Below, piece by piece: positions 10,743-23,262 of a stretch of 64,000 bases of DNA. The stretch spans positions 1,083,075 to 1,147,074 of the forward strand of contig PCDI01000005.1 of NCBI GenBank assembly GCA_002778195.1, in the 5' to 3' direction. Each line of letters starts with the position of its first letter. The first letter of the stretch is position 1. The position numbers were made by a program, and so were the translations under genes. This DNA comes from Raffaelea ambrosiae. Its lineage: Eukaryota > Ascomycota > Sordariomycetes > Ophiostomatales > Ophiostomataceae. The notes under the pieces are model-generated. The model was given only the letters and a program-made list of their open reading frames with translations, did no database searches and was not told the origin of the DNA.

Positions 10743-13700
10743 CGTGGTGGTACAGGGAAGACAAAGAGACACTGTGGAGGAAACCTCAAAAAAAAATCGC
10801 AAAAGATACAGTATATTATTGGGATGAAAGTCTAGACAGTCTCGATGTGCTGAGTGTAAGATAGTTGTGCTGCCTCAGCTCAACAACGTCATCGCCCCAA
10901 GGCTGCCAACCCGCAATCGGAAAGAGAAATCAGGAAAAAAGACCAGGACGGCACGCTCCACAACACACTGCAATGCAGGTATGTGGTGGTATTTTTTTTT
11001 TTTTTGGTGCTTTAAGGCATGGGACAGGCTCCTTTTATTTGACCGGTACCTTTTTGTGTCAAGTTCTTTTTCGGTACTGGCAAGAGGAAAAAGGATAGCG
11101 TTTTGGAGCAAGGCGTACAGTGTCAAGACCTGCTGGGCGCGCCAGGCCACTCGCTGGACAGAGGAACCGACGATCGAATGCCTCTCTTTGGCGCCAAGAC
11201 CGTTTCTGGGGGAATGAGGGATAAGGGAGGGGCAAGCCTAAAGGCACAGGGAGAGCTCACAATTTTTTTTTCGGGTGAAATCAAAATTATCAAAAGGAGA
11301 GGGACATATAGAAAAGTCGGCTGGTGGTCGATTTTGTGTGTTCTCTTGTTCTCTTGTGCTTTTGTGCTCGTGCTTGTGTTCCCGTGTTCCATCGCTCTTT
11401 CCTTGCGTTCATCCCGCTCTGTCCGTTTTAGTCTGCTTCACCACAGCTGAGCAAAAAGAGCCTCAACGTGCTTTCCAAACAGCAGGCATATAACTACTAT
11501 GTATTTACCGCAACAGTCGAAATAAATTTTAAAAAAAACAGGTGACAAACGCTAATGTTCACATACTAACTACTATGTATGTAGAAACTGTTTGGCTTTC
11601 TCTCTGCGAAGACGCAAGAAGCGCGAGCCCCGCTCTTCCACGCGATTCTCTTGTGCTCTTTACTTTCTTGGTGGGGTTGATACGGCATTGTGCAATCTGT
11701 GGAGTCGGAGAGGGGACTTCCAAAAAAAAAAAAGAGGGGACCCGTAGTCCATTAAGCCCCCACTGGAAGCCTCTACTGGAAGCCTCTAATATTGAGCCTC
11801 CACTGCACACCGTACTCTGTAAAACGCACTCTGACGGTGAAGCTTTCTACGGTGAAACCTCTCCAATTCACTGCTGTGTGTTAGTGGGACTTCGTGTTGT
11901 GGCCAGAGGCCAGGCCAGATTGGGATCACGACAGGACGGGCCACCAAAACCCTCAAGCTATAGTCATATATACCGTGCATACGAAGCAGTTCTCGCAGGA
12001 CCGCGGCGGCAATAGAGTGGTGAATTGGCCGAGAAGTACGAGAGGGAGGACAGGAGAGAAGCAAGGAAGCGGAGAAAGGAGGCGCCATAGTGGAAAGCAA
12101 AAAAAAAAGGCGTCCTCACACAGATTTAGTATTTCTCTTTTGGGCAGGAATGTCTGTCGTGTCTTACTTTTCCAGGTGCGGCGCCGATGGCGTCTCCAAC
12201 ACGAAGGGACAGCAATTTTTTACCTCATTTTCATTTCCCACAAAACGACCAAGCCGCCCTTCATTCAATTCATGACAACGTCCAATATTTCATGGACTCA
12301 AGGGAGAGGTGGAAATGTCTCTCGTTTTGTTTCGTTCTCCTGAAAAATCACGGCATAGGAACCAGAAGAACCACAAAAAAAAAGGGAAGAGTCGGTGACC
12401 TTGCTAGAATTCTGGAACGAGCTTTGGCCCACAGAGACATAGGGCCAGACGGGCCCAACGTCAAATATATTTTTCTTGTGGTTAGATTCCACGGAACGGA
12501 ATGAAAATCCCCAACGCAAGGGCAAAAGTGCAAAAGTACGTGGCCTACTTCGGACACGTTAAACAACAACCCCAAAGACTAAACCGGAAAGTGGTATGAG
12601 TGTATGAGTGTTATGAGTTTATTGGTGTATCAGTATATCAGTGCTTCGTTTTATGGTTCTGCCCTAAAAGATAGACAGGGCTTACACGCTATCCTATCCA
12701 TCACAATGGCTTTCGTTGCAATGCTTTGCTTTGCATTTTTTCCCCTTTACTTGCGGTTGTTGGCCCTGTTGGTGAGGTTTTTTTTTTCCTTTAATTTTTT
12801 GTTTTGTTTTTTGCGTCTCGTGTTTCGTGATTTTGCCCTCAATAACAGAAGAGCAGGTCAGCTTTTTTGGCTTCATCTTTTCTTACACCGTATACGGTAT
12901 TACTCTAGTCAAGCCTCTGCTCACTGGCAGCCAAACTCTTATGATCTTCATATTACGGGCGGTGGCTTAGAAGGGAGCTCGTAGTCCTGGATCAGGCAGC
13001 GGAATTCGTGTGATGTGTCCCCTTCAAAACTGGGCCACAGCACTGTACATACTGTATATACTGTATACTTGCGAAGATCGGGTTATGCGCAATCTTTCCT
13101 CCGTGTCGAAAACAAAAATGCCTACCATATATTAGAGTCGCACAGTCCCAATATGGAAACACTTCCTCGCCGAAAGCGTTCCGCCAACACCACGGAGCGC
13201 GCGGGAGCTTAAACTTCCCTCACCCCCTCTAGCTAGAAACAGCTGTCTGATGAAACTAGCTGACAGCAAGCCCGGAAGACATCGTCTCTCGATTGGTGGT
13301 CCGCACACAGATACAAGACATACGAATCAGAAAAAAAAATTGCAGAACAAGGAAATGCTGGGGTTATGAAATCGGACTGCCGTTAATACGTTGATACGCG
13401 CGTACCGTGTACTGCTGCCCGAACGCGGGTTGTATTGGTTTTTTTTTCCTTCCCCCCATTCTTTCCTTTTGTCTGCCGTTTGCATATGCCATGTTCACTG
13501 GCTGCTGCTCTCTCTGTCTTTCTCTTTCTGGGGGGGCATGAACACGCCGTCCTGTCGGCAGTTTTTCAGTCTTCCTTGCTGGTACCCAATTCTGGTTCTC
13601 GGGTTGCTTTTTGGGTCTGCATGACCTTCCTACTACTACACCCCCTTCATCCTGGCTACCGTCCTGGACAAAGTTCTCGTCCCTGAGCCGTCTGCTTGGC

Positions 13701-13978
13701 CACAGTCCCGTGAGAACCTGTGATTTGTCCAACCGGTAATTCTTCAGTCCTAATAGTAGTAATCCTCGAAGTCCTTGTCCCCCAAAGGAGCAGGAGGGGC
13801 GGGAGACTGTGTTCTTCCATTGTCACTCCAGAGCGCTCCTTCGGCTGTACCCAGGCATTGTGCATAGTAAGTCCTTTTCCCATGTACATGCCTTCCCAGT
13901 TGCGAGTACGAGTAACATGCCCGTCGCCCCTGGTCGTCGCTTCTCTCGCTTTGCCTCCCCCCCTCTCATTGTTCGCGT

Positions 13979-14050
13979 CGTTCCAATCGTTCCAATCGTT
14001 CCAATCGTCCCAGTCGTCCCAGTCGTTCCAGTCGTTCCATCCGTTCCAGT
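13979..14050. repeat. 9-bp minisatellite
   Basis: Eight tandem near-copies of the unit CGTTCCAAT, drifting to CGTCCCAGT and CGTTCCAGT, fill exactly 72 nt. It lies in the gene-poor region. The multiple-of-three unit keeps several frames open, which makes spurious open frames here. Confidence 0.9.
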
Positions 14051-16765
14051 TTCAGGGTTGCAGTGCCATTGCAGTGACATTGTGCTCTGTAAGTGGCATG
14101 GGCAAAAGTGGGCAATGAATGGGTGAATTGCACGACTGCCCGGCGTTCTCGTGTGCTCTAGTCTTGTCTCGTCATTTTTTTTTTCTTATTTTTTTTTTCT
14201 TTCTCATTCTCTTTTTCTTTTACACCGCACACGTTCTCTGTTGTGGCCGTCTTTGTATGGTCAACTCGCCCTCTCGTGCTCCTCCTGTTGCGTGGTCACT
14301 CTGCCGAGTCACCCTGCCAGGTCAGTCGTGCTAGGTCAGTCGTGCCAGGTCACCGTATGTGTGGCCACTTCTCGGGTGGCCACTTCGTGCTGGACTGTAT
14401 TTGGTCACTCTGGGCTGCTCACCCCTCATTTTCTGGTGGGGGTAGGTTTTTGCCTTGTGACCTGCTTCGGACTCTGCGGCTGATTGGCCAGTCCGATGCC
14501 GAGTCTTTTCTTCAGCAGACGGGCAGTTTTGTAGCACCAGGAATGAGGAAGGGCAACTAAGACACAACAGACCAAAAAAAAAAAAAAAACCACCAAAAAA
14601 GAAAACAATTCATGCGCCGTGTTTTTGTTTGTTTTTTGTTTTGTTTTTTTTGCTCGCTTCTGTGTTGTGCATACCACAGACTCGTAGAGCACACACACAC
14701 CACGAAGATTGCAGTGTAGATCGGTACAAAAAAGCAACGAAACGGGGAAATAAACAACGCATAGGGGAGAGGACAGCAATACCGCGAAGCAGCCCCGACT
14801 GGCTACTGGCTGGCTACCGACACGCTTTTCTGCCAAATCGCATCGGACAAAGGAAATCATGCCCCTTGTCTGGTCTTGATTGCGAGGCGCAAGATGGAGG
14901 AGTGGGGACAGATGCCATGCTCCGAGTGCTGTGAAAATAAAATAGGGAAAATAAAAGGCACTGGGCACTTTGTCCGGATTCAGCTGCTGATAGGCCGACT
15001 GGTCTAATTGAAGTCGCAATACCTCTGTGGGTGTGGTTTGGCCGCCGTGTTTGGGGTTTGGTTGAGCGAGTTTAGGGAGAAACACACAAAATGCCACTGA
15101 ATCCTCCCCAGTAAAATAGCTGCGCCTTTTTCAAAGGATGGAAGGAAGGAAGCAGGAACCCGGGCTGTCAAAACGGGATCTCTTCCATCCCCCGTGAAGT
15201 GTCCGATGCACACGACAGACTCGAGTGGGATCATGCTGTGGATAGGGCAATAAGTAGCATCTTACCTTGGGTGCCATGCACTGGAAGGCGCTGTGTACTC
15301 GTATCTTAGAATACCATATACTTTGTATCTTGCACCACACCCTCAGAAATAGTCTACCTACCGTCCACGGAGTGCGATTTTCAGGAACAGGTCGTGCCAT
15401 CCTCTGCTCGATGCCCTCCCAAACTGATAGTGCACTGCCAAAGAAGCCCGCCATCTTTTTGGCTTGATGTGGACACAAACCCACAAATTTTGATACGGCG
15501 TGCGCTGTTTCCCTTAGAAGTGGTTAGTGGCCGCTTTGTTGTTTCTGCCCTGCAGGTCATTTGGGAGACGAGGGGAAGAACGGGAGGACAGGGGTATTGG
15601 ACCGAAGCGCGCGAGAGCGACACAACGACAGAACGACAGAAATCCTCGTAGGACGAGCAGATTTTTGTTTTCGGACGCTGCCGTATCTCGTGATAATTGT
15701 CTTGAAGAACCTGCACAGAGCGATACAGTGTTCAAGAACAGAAAGAACCAGTTCGCCTGGCAGGCTGGCTTGCTCCTTCCCAATACTATGTACTTCTTGC
15801 TTGGTCCCTCTTTCACCCTTCCCCCCTCTTCATGTGGCGTGCGTTGCCCCATGTCGACCCGAGGATACACCCACCCCCCCTCCGTGGCTCTTGCCTGCCA
15901 TACAGTGCGCCGAACCAGGGGGGTGTAACAGACAGGCAAGCGCTGACAAAGACTTGTGTTTTATGTCTTCTCTGGGCCCAGGAGAGCGCATTTTATTTTT
16001 ATCGTATGGGGGCTACTCGTAGACGCTCCGAGATGCGGGCAGACAAGTCCCCTCTTCCTGGTCGACCGTCGTACTGGCCGTGTACCCCTATCAGGAAACT
16101 ACGGTGGGTCAGATACTGACGCTGTACTTTTTTTGTGTTTGGCGCTGCCTTTCTTTTTTTGCTTTTTGACGCCGACGAACGCTCCCGACCAGCAGGAGCA
16201 GCCCTGTCCGCCTTTTGAAGCCCTCTTTTGCCACTGCCATCGCGCGCGAGATACACAAAACAAAAATACTCATTGCACCACGAATGTGTATTGGTTGTTC
16301 TCTGCTGGATGCCTCCGTTCTTGGCTTGTTCGTGTCGTGCTTTCCTTAACCGCGCCATACGAACCCCCTGGTGCCTTCCCAAATGGTCGGCGTCGCTCCG
16401 GCCACATACACACACACACACCAGTTGTACTCGTACTGTGCCTGCCTGCCCGCTTTGTGTCCTCTATGCTGGACCCTGTGTGCATCTTACCTTCTGTATC
16501 GCTTTCTTTTGGTTTCTGCGCTCCTCTCTACATACTACCAGTACAACGACCCCTGGCTGCTCCGTTTCGAAGAGCCCTATTCCGAGCACGCCTTAGCTCC
16601 TCGGCGTGGCCAACGATCGTAAAATAGTCTGGCTGTATTATCTGATGCAGGATGGGGCTGGCCAAAGGCCATAGAGCCTGGCAGAACGCTACAGAATAAT
16701 AATTGCTCTTAGAGTAGGCAAAATAAAATCGGGGTCCCGTGGCTCACCCCATCCGCGATTCTGCA

Positions 16766-16788
16766 CCCCCCCCCCCCCCCCCCCCCCC
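16766..16788. repeat. 23-nt homopolymeric C tract
   Basis: An uninterrupted run of 23 C followed by further C-rich sequence (TCCACCCCCCTCC). Its length may vary or be mis-assembled. It sits about 0.8 kb upstream of the C2H2 start codon. Confidence 0.9.
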
Positions 16789-17603
16789 TCCACCCCCCTC
16801 CTCCCTCGTCCCGTGAACCGGCTGGTGTCGTTATTCTGGTCGCGCCTTCTGACTCTGCGACAGTCTTTCAGCTTTCTCACACCCAGTCGTCATAGGGAGC
16901 CCAGGTGAGCAGCCACACACTGCCTCGCTCACTCCTTCCGTCGCTCCTGCCTCGTTCTCGTCCCCCTCCAATGTCTTTGACACACACGCCCACACCACCA
17001 CCACCGCCTCAGCCATAACCACCAGACACACACAACCACATCCACACACAAAAACACGGAAAATCAATCTTGCTATTATAATAATATTATTTTTTGGTCT
17101 CCCGTTCCTTTCTTTTTTGGAAATCTCTCCGCTCCCCAACATTTCACTCCTTCAAAGAAACATCTTCTGCCATTTGCTCTGACTATCTCTGGTGTATTTT
17201 GATTGTTTTGTCTTCGCAGTTCTTCCCCCCTTCTCCTGTCCTTCCTTACCCTCCACTTCCCACGACTGTCACGAACTTCTGACTCAACGATACGGACGCC
17301 TACGCACTCACTACCATCACGTACAAGTCGACGAACTCCTACGCGCCAAAGCTACCCAACAATAGCCGCCCCTCTCCTTTTTTTTTTTTTCTTGGGTGTT
17401 TGGCTACTTGGAACAACTTTTTTTTTTTGGACGTTCACCTTCCTTCCTCCTCCTTATGCTTTGTTTGCTACCATCTCTCTGAGCGCGCTCGACCCGTTGC
17501 CCACGATTCCGACGTTTCGGCGATTCAGGGTCTGAGCTAGTCCTACGAGCCGGCTAGCCGTACTACTTTTGTTTCCAAGGTTCCTTATCAACGACTCGAG
17601 CCA

Positions 17604-19749
17604 ATGGCTTCATCCAAGGTTAGTACTGTTGTCGTATTTCCAAGCAACGGCCGTAAACTATGGGCGCTTCTGAATGGCAGCTGTTGAGATGCCTGGGCTG
17701 GGCTTCACAACCCTGCTAAACACAGAAAAAAAAAGAGCACACAAGCCAGAGTTACCACCAGTCATGTATCCTTACATTCCAAAACATCACGCAATACCAT
17801 AATACCAGACTCCATCGCGACCACGGACAAGTAGAAAGACAAGTCCGTGGCTCCGCCACCTGTGACAACGTGGCTAACCAGCTTCTCCCTCTTTGCCCGC
17901 AGGAATTGCAGCAACCGGCACGGTCATTGACTCATCGTCCTTCCCTTCCGAACACGGCCAGCGCAGCCGGGTTTTCCACTTCGAATGCCTCTTCCAGTCC
18001 CCTCACCAACCGACAATCTCACGCGAGAGCGACCTCCCACTCGATCAATGGCGCAGCCCTCAACGCGAATCACCGGGTCAGCCGGCGGAAGAGCATGACC
18101 AACCCTGGCCCGAACGTGGCGGCCGTGGCAGCCCTGATACAAGATGTAGACGGAGGTATCCGGCGCAACGCTGCGTCCAAGGTCGGTGCCGTCACCATCG
18201 GCAGCCTGCCACGGCAAACGTCGGCAATGGCGGCTGCCATGGCAGCTGTATCGGCAGCCCACGGTTCGGTTGGGGGTGGCGCTCTTCCATCGCCTCCGGC
18301 GAGCTTACCCACCGGCAAGTTTATGACGGCAGACGGCAGCGCCATTGATGATGGGAACGACATGTCGGACGGCGAAATCGATCTCGCACAACAAGGTGAC
18401 GCCATGTCCGGAGCCTCTGCCTTCGATATTGCCCGCATTCGACGGGCCAGTGATGGGCAACCGCTCATGAAAGAAGGCCGGAGGAGCATCAACCGGAATG
18501 AGCTCCGCTGCGATAAGTGCGGGAAAGGATACAAGCATAGCAGCTGCTTGACAAAGCATTTGTGTGTGCCCACTCTCCTTACCCCGCCCTTGCCCCTTCT
18601 TATACACCTCCCCCCCAGAAGACCCATGGTGATGGCCGCATGTGGATGATTTATCATGTGTGGATAGCCACGCGGTCGATGAAGTGAAAGAAAGGAGCTA
18701 TGACGCTACACGCTGTGGCTGTTGCTGGTGTCGTTGTCGTGTTGCCGTCGACTGTCCTCCAGACTTCTGCCATTACCTTGCTGAGCTTTTTTGTTGACTT
18801 GTGTGTGTGATTTCTTTGGGAATTCGTTTGCAGATGGGAACATACCCCCGAATGGTCTTTGACGTCGAAGCTTTTGATTTCGAAGCATCAGCAGGTGCAA
18901 TTGTTGGAAGCCGCCTCCGTGCTGGTGGCCATGAACAACAACCACACCGCCGAAACCGATATCGCCGCCACCACGCCTCCGGACTCGGCCCGGGACTTTG
19001 GAAGCGAGCAGGACTCAGCTTCCCCAGCCGCCTCGGGTTTCTCGGACCAGAATTATGACCGCCGCTCGGTCGATACGACGCCGCCTCCTTCCCATTCGGA
19101 AGGCGACATGAACATCGACGTTCCCGTGAAGCGGGAACCGTCTGTCATGCTTTCGTCGCCGCCGTTGGAGCCTCGTAGCTTTGCCCAGCGGGCAGCCAGC
19201 ACCGGCGCCGCTGCTAGCGGAGTCGCGCGTTCCTTCCAGTCTGCCCTGCCGACGGTTGCCGGTGGATTTGGCTCGACGAGCAGGTCGGTCTTGGGCGAAG
19301 CACTAGGTCTGGGCCACGGGCGCCAGGGTAGCCAAGACAACCTGCGTCCGTCATCGTCGGGAAAGAATGCCACTGGCCAGGAAGACTCGGATCTCGCTGC
19401 GGCTGTTGGGCTCCTTAGCTGCAGCTTCAACAGCAATGGGGAAACACATTCAGCGATCGTCGGCTCGGCCCACAACGTGGCACAAGACGTGCCACCTGTG
19501 CCGCCCGTCCCCGTGCAATATCTAGGACAGACCCCGACGCCTCTGGACGACACCAGCTTCATCAACAGCTTCCCAACGCGCGCTCCAGAAAGCTTCACCC
19601 GTGGCGAACGCCACCGTGCAAGCTTTGTGGAAGACGTAAGGATGGAAGACAGCGGCGACAGTGCGATGGAAGACGATGATGACGATACGCGCTCGCGTGC
19701 CCGCAGCGATGACGATGACGATGGCGTTTTCGGACGCATGGAAGATTGA
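17604..19749 (+). CDS. C2H2 zinc-finger protein
   Basis: Three exons (17604-17618, 17903-18561, 18834-19749) encode 529 residues. Exon 1 is five codons (MASSK). One classical finger spans residues 208-228: Cys208, Cys211, His224 and His228 in CDKCGKGYKHSSCLTKHL and WEH, spacing C-x2-C-x12-H-x3-H. The second intron falls in the Leu codon between the two zinc-binding histidines, so correct splicing is needed for the finger. Right after it comes a conserved stretch (TPEW, TSKLLISKHQQVQLLEAA) seen in fungal single-finger proteins. The flanks are Ser/Ala/Pro-rich and disordered, and the C-terminus is very acidic (MEDDDDDTRSRARSDDDDDG). A nuclear regulator is likely, but its targets are unknown. 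It follows the long gene-poor region. Confidence 0.85.
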
Positions 19750-21561
19750 TCGACACTGGGGCAGACCGATTGCAATGCAAGGTGCCAATCCTCAGGGCTG
19801 CCTTCTCAGCCATAAATCGTCATGAAAACCGACAAGAAAAAGAACAAAAAAAGAGAAATTCACAGTCTTTTTTGAAAATCCAAGAAGAAATTCCCAATGA
19901 ATGAAGCGGACGAGCTGGATTATGAACAGGGGTTGCCGTTACGGCTGTTGAACCCCCCCGACATGTACTTTCCTTTTAATTTCTTTTGTGTGCTCCATGG
20001 ATCTAAAGCCCGGAGCTTGGTTGTATCTCAGGCACTTTACTCCGCCTTCCGGACATCTCGGCACCGAGGAGTGGGCGTGGACTTTGCTGGACTGTCGACG
20101 TATCGATGGTTTGGCGAGCCACTTACCCACGAGGTTAAAGTGAGGGTCGGCTATGTGCGTCGAGTAGGCTGTGGTGCAACCGAGCAACAAACAAAAAAAC
20201 AGAGAAAATCATCAATGAAAATCTTCAAATTTACGACAAGCAACTTGCTTTGACCGTATGTATGCGTACGAGTGATGTGATGACAACTGTCATGCTATGC
20301 CGAGAGCCCAGGGCTCCCAATCGTGGCAGCGTGAAGTAAGGCAATGCGGTCACCAGCAATTGATGCCTCCACGAAGTTATCGAGTCTATTGTTGGACAGG
20401 CAGTCGACCTACCTTGGGACATGCAAGTTGTTGCAGAGATGGTTATGTAGGAAAGAGGAAAGGGGGCTGGCGACAGCGACAGAGTGCAGGTGTTGATATG
20501 AGAGCATGAAAGCGGGAGAAGAGAGGAAGGATGATGGGGGAAGGGGAAAGGGAAGGGATGAAATAAGTACAAAGCAAGATGGGGGAGAAAGAGAGGGAGA
20601 GGGTGAAGAAAGAACTTAATACACTGAGGGAATAAAGTTCAATTGCTCAAAGATATGAGCCGACTTGGAAAGAACGAGGTGTATGAACGATGGCATGTCG
20701 ATCGCTCCTTCCTGCCGCCCCCCACCCCGCTCGCATTGTCATGGCGAAGGCGTTTACAATAACCAAGAGGACGAGATAGGAAGGAGCCGGGAGTTATGAT
20801 GCAAGCGATCCTTCTTTGGTGAATGGAGACAAAATTGGGAATGGCAGGGCGGAAACAGGCAGGCGTTTCTTTTGCCAGGCCCAGCGAGGGGGGGGGGGCG
20901 AAGGAGCGGGCAACGTTGATGGCCTGGCCATCTACTGCAGACAGCAGGATTCACCGTTGTACATGGCGAGAAGGCGGCAATGAGTGGTGGGTGGGCCACA
21001 AAGTGTGGTATGGCGATGAATAAGGTTTTTTCTATCGAAGAGAAAAAAGTGGGGGTGGGCAGGGCGAGCTCTAATGAAAGGTGACGACGTCACACAGCGG
21101 GACCCGCTGGTGGTGTGCTGATGTAAGGAGAGAGAGAGGAAGTGGCCGGCCTGTGTGTGGCCTGTATTTTGGGGTTTCGATCGCGTCTCCGCCAGATAGG
21201 CTGGCGATCCCTCGCTGAAAATCATAACAGTCCTAATAAATTAAAGAGGGAAAGGTGGGCCACCACACCACGAGAGAGGGAACAAAAGAGAGACCAGCAA
21301 ATAAAAGGCAGTCGACTGTTTTTTTTTCGTGTGTGGACAGAGGAAGAAAAAAAATAAGCAAAATGTTTTTGTAGCTCTTTTTTTTCTTTTCTTATTGGCT
21401 TTTGTTCCTTTCGACCCGTTCGACAGGAGCTGTGCTCGGTCTCTGCTAGTTCAGCCGCCCTAAAACTGCTTGCGCACATTAGCTGTTAAGTCGTGTTTCT
21501 GTGCGCGAATCCATCAACAAACACACAACACGAGACCTAACTACCTACCTCCACAACCCCC

Positions 21562-21602
<41 letters not shown>

Positions 21603-21651
21603 GCAGCAGCAGCAGCAACAGCAACCAACAGACACCGGAACTTGGCCAACC
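19750..21651 (+). other. Intergenic, C2H2 3' flank and promoter/leader of the membrane-protein gene
   Basis: 1.9 kb without a supported gene. It holds purine-rich GGGAAAGG-type tracts near 20,520-20,610. A CT-rich and then CAA/CAG-rich leader runs directly into the ATG at 21,652. Confidence 0.5.
21565..21615 (+). repeat. (CAA)12(CAG)5 microsatellite in the 5' leader
   Basis: Twelve CAA triplets (21565-21600) are followed by five CAG triplets (21601-21615), then mixed CAA/CAG. The tract ends about 30 nt before the start codon of the membrane-protein gene, so it is probably transcribed as 5' UTR. CAA repeats are unstructured in RNA and can favour scanning; that effect is inferred. Confidence 0.9.
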
Positions 21652-23262
21652 ATGCCGCCGCGCGCCAAATCGACCAAGGCCACCAAGGCGGCAGCAGCGG
21701 CAGCTAGTGCTACGGCCGACGCCGCGTTTGCGGACATCGCGCCGCCCAAGACGCCGCGGGCGAAATCCTCTTCTACGTCGACGCGCAAAACTTCAGGGAC
21801 TGCCAGCAAGACTGACACCACGGTCAAGCGGACGCGCAAGCCACGGGCCAAGAAGGAGATGGCCGTCGTGCCCAAGGAGGAGGAGGGCGACGATGTCGAT
21901 GCCGCTGCCGCCGCCGCCATCAGCCAGGAGCCCAGCCTCGAACAGGCGGAAAAGCCCGACAAGCCCGTCGTGAAGCGGAAGCGAGCTACCACCAAAAAGA
22001 AGGCCACGGCCGATGCCGCGTTTGCCAAGATCAAACAAGAGGAGAAGGAGGACGAGCTGCTGGACACGGCAAGCTCGCAGGAGCCGCAAGAAACGCAGGA
22101 CGAGCCACAGGAGCCCGACTACAGTGGACGGGCGCTGCTGGTCAAGACGGAAGACGAAGAACAAGCGGAACAGCCGTCCGCATCGTCGTGGGCCTCTTCT
22201 TCCTTTTTTTCGTCCTCGCCTTCTTCGTCCTCGCCCACCCACAGCTCGTCTCGCCTCCCGCTCCCCGGCGCGTTTGCGCCCGGTGTCGACACCTACCATG
22301 CCATGCGCGTCGTCGTCGTCGCCGCCATCGTGTCGTCGGCGCTGTCCATGGTCGCACGCGCCGCCGTCGACGAGCTGGCCAACGCGCCCGCGCTGGCCAG
22401 GTACCTGCCCGCGTGGGGGCCTGCGTGGGCGTCGTACCTGAGCATCATGGAACTCCCGGGCGTGTGGTCCCCCGTAGCCGCGCTGGTGATCCGCCTGTGC
22501 AAGCTGGCCCTCGCGTGGGGCTCGTTCTCCCACCTGGTCTCCCTCGACGTCCTCTCCTACGGGCCCATTGTCTATCTGCTGGCCTCCTTCTATAACGTCC
22601 CGCTACCGGCTGCCGTTGTGTCCGTCGCCATTGACCTGGTCGCCGACGTGGCCCCGCTGGCCCTGTGGCAGTGGTACGCCGGCGGTGCGCCGGCCGTTGC
22701 TACCAAGGAGGAGGAGCAGGGGGGGGACTTCTCCGAGGACGTCTCCTCCGAGCAGGACCCGCCCTACCTCAACGACCCGGCCTCCTTCACCTACTCGGCC
22801 ACGTTCGCCGGCGTCCTGTACGCGTTTGTCTTTGTGCAGGCCTGCCGCTTTTTCCTGCCCAGCACGTTCGTCGTCCACTACCTCGGCATCGCCACGGTCG
22901 AGCCCGCGCGCCCCGTGCCGCTGTCGTCCACCGCCCCCACCACTCTCTACGAGGTCTTTGTCTCGGTTTTCTTGAGCTACGCAGCGCTGTCGCTCAACTT
23001 TGTCGGCGGCGTTGCCGCCCGGACGTTCATCTTTGCCGGCTCCGGCGGCGCCGGAAGCAGCAACGGCAGCAGCTCCTACGGCTACAAAACGGCCGTGGCG
23101 ATCCGCAGCGTGTCGCTGGCTGTGGTGGTGGGCGTGAACGTGTTTCTCCAGGTCTTCCTGGGCATCCAGGGCGTGGATGCCATCGGCGCAGCCGCATATG
23201 CGTCTATCTGGGCGGCAGCGCCGCTCCTTGTCGGGGCCGGCCTGGCGTTGATTGGAGCGTAA
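21652..23262 (+). CDS. Multi-pass membrane protein with basic Ala/Lys-rich N-terminus
   Basis: A single-exon gene of 536 residues that I do not recognise. Residues 1-190 are a disordered Lys/Ala/Thr/Glu-rich region resembling histone H1 tails (AKSTKATKAAAAAASATADA, KRTRKPRAKKE), with the segment TADAAFA(D/K)I occurring twice. A Ser-rich linker follows. The remainder has about eight hydrophobic segments, starting at MRVVVVAAIVSSALSMVA and ending at PLLVGAGLALIGA. This part matches the look of uncharacterised fungal membrane proteins. The very high GC at third positions creates long antisense open frames that are not real genes. The start is the first ATG, 30 nt after the triplet repeat. Confidence 0.8.
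   Translation: MPPRAKSTKATKAAAAAASATADAAFADIAPPKTPRAKSSSTSTRKTSGTASKTDTTVKRTRKPRAKKEMAVVPKEEEGDDVDAAAAAAISQEPSLEQAEKPDKPVVKRKRATTKKKATADAAFAKIKQEEKEDELLDTASSQEPQETQDEPQEPDYSGRALLVKTEDEEQAEQPSASSWASSSFFSSSPSSSSPTHSSSRLPLPGAFAPGVDTYHAMRVVVVAAIVSSALSMVARAAVDELANAPALARYLPAWGPAWASYLSIMELPGVWSPVAALVIRLCKLALAWGSFSHLVSLDVLSYGPIVYLLASFYNVPLPAAVVSVAIDLVADVAPLALWQWYAGGAPAVATKEEEQGGDFSEDVSSEQDPPYLNDPASFTYSATFAGVLYAFVFVQACRFFLPSTFVVHYLGIATVEPARPVPLSSTAPTTLYEVFVSVFLSYAALSLNFVGGVAARTFIFAGSGGAGSSNGSSSYGYKTAVAIRSVSLAVVVGVNVFLQVFLGIQGVDAIGAAAYASIWAAAPLLVGAGLALIGA

Larger units (their letters stand above)
10743..17603 (+). other. Gene-poor 6.9-kb region upstream of the C2H2 gene
   Basis: No open frame here resembles a protein family I know, and none joins through splice sites into a convincing gene. 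The sequence is dominated by T/C-rich tracts, A-runs, a 9-bp minisatellite and a 23-nt C run. From about 16,800 to 17,600 it is strongly pyrimidine-rich, as in long leaders of regulated fungal genes. It may hold an extended promoter, a long 5' UTR or non-coding transcripts for the gene at 17,604. None of that is shown by sequence alone. Confidence 0.45.

Noticed and set aside
13979..14050. CRISPR-like array
   Set aside because: The 9-bp units are directly adjacent with no spacers; it is a minisatellite in a eukaryotic genome.
16766..16788. G-quadruplex or regulatory switch from the 23-C run
   Set aside because: A single homopolymer gives no defined loops, and its exact length may be an assembly or sequencing artefact.
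10865..17535. Numerous short open frames of 60-220 codons between 10.9 and 17.5 kb
   Set aside because: They are Ser/Phe/Leu- or Lys-rich translations of T/C-rich or A-rich DNA, overlap on both strands, and match no family.
21793..22533. Minus-strand frame of about 246 codons opposite the membrane-protein gene
   Set aside because: Arg/Gly-rich antisense shadow of a GC-rich coding region.
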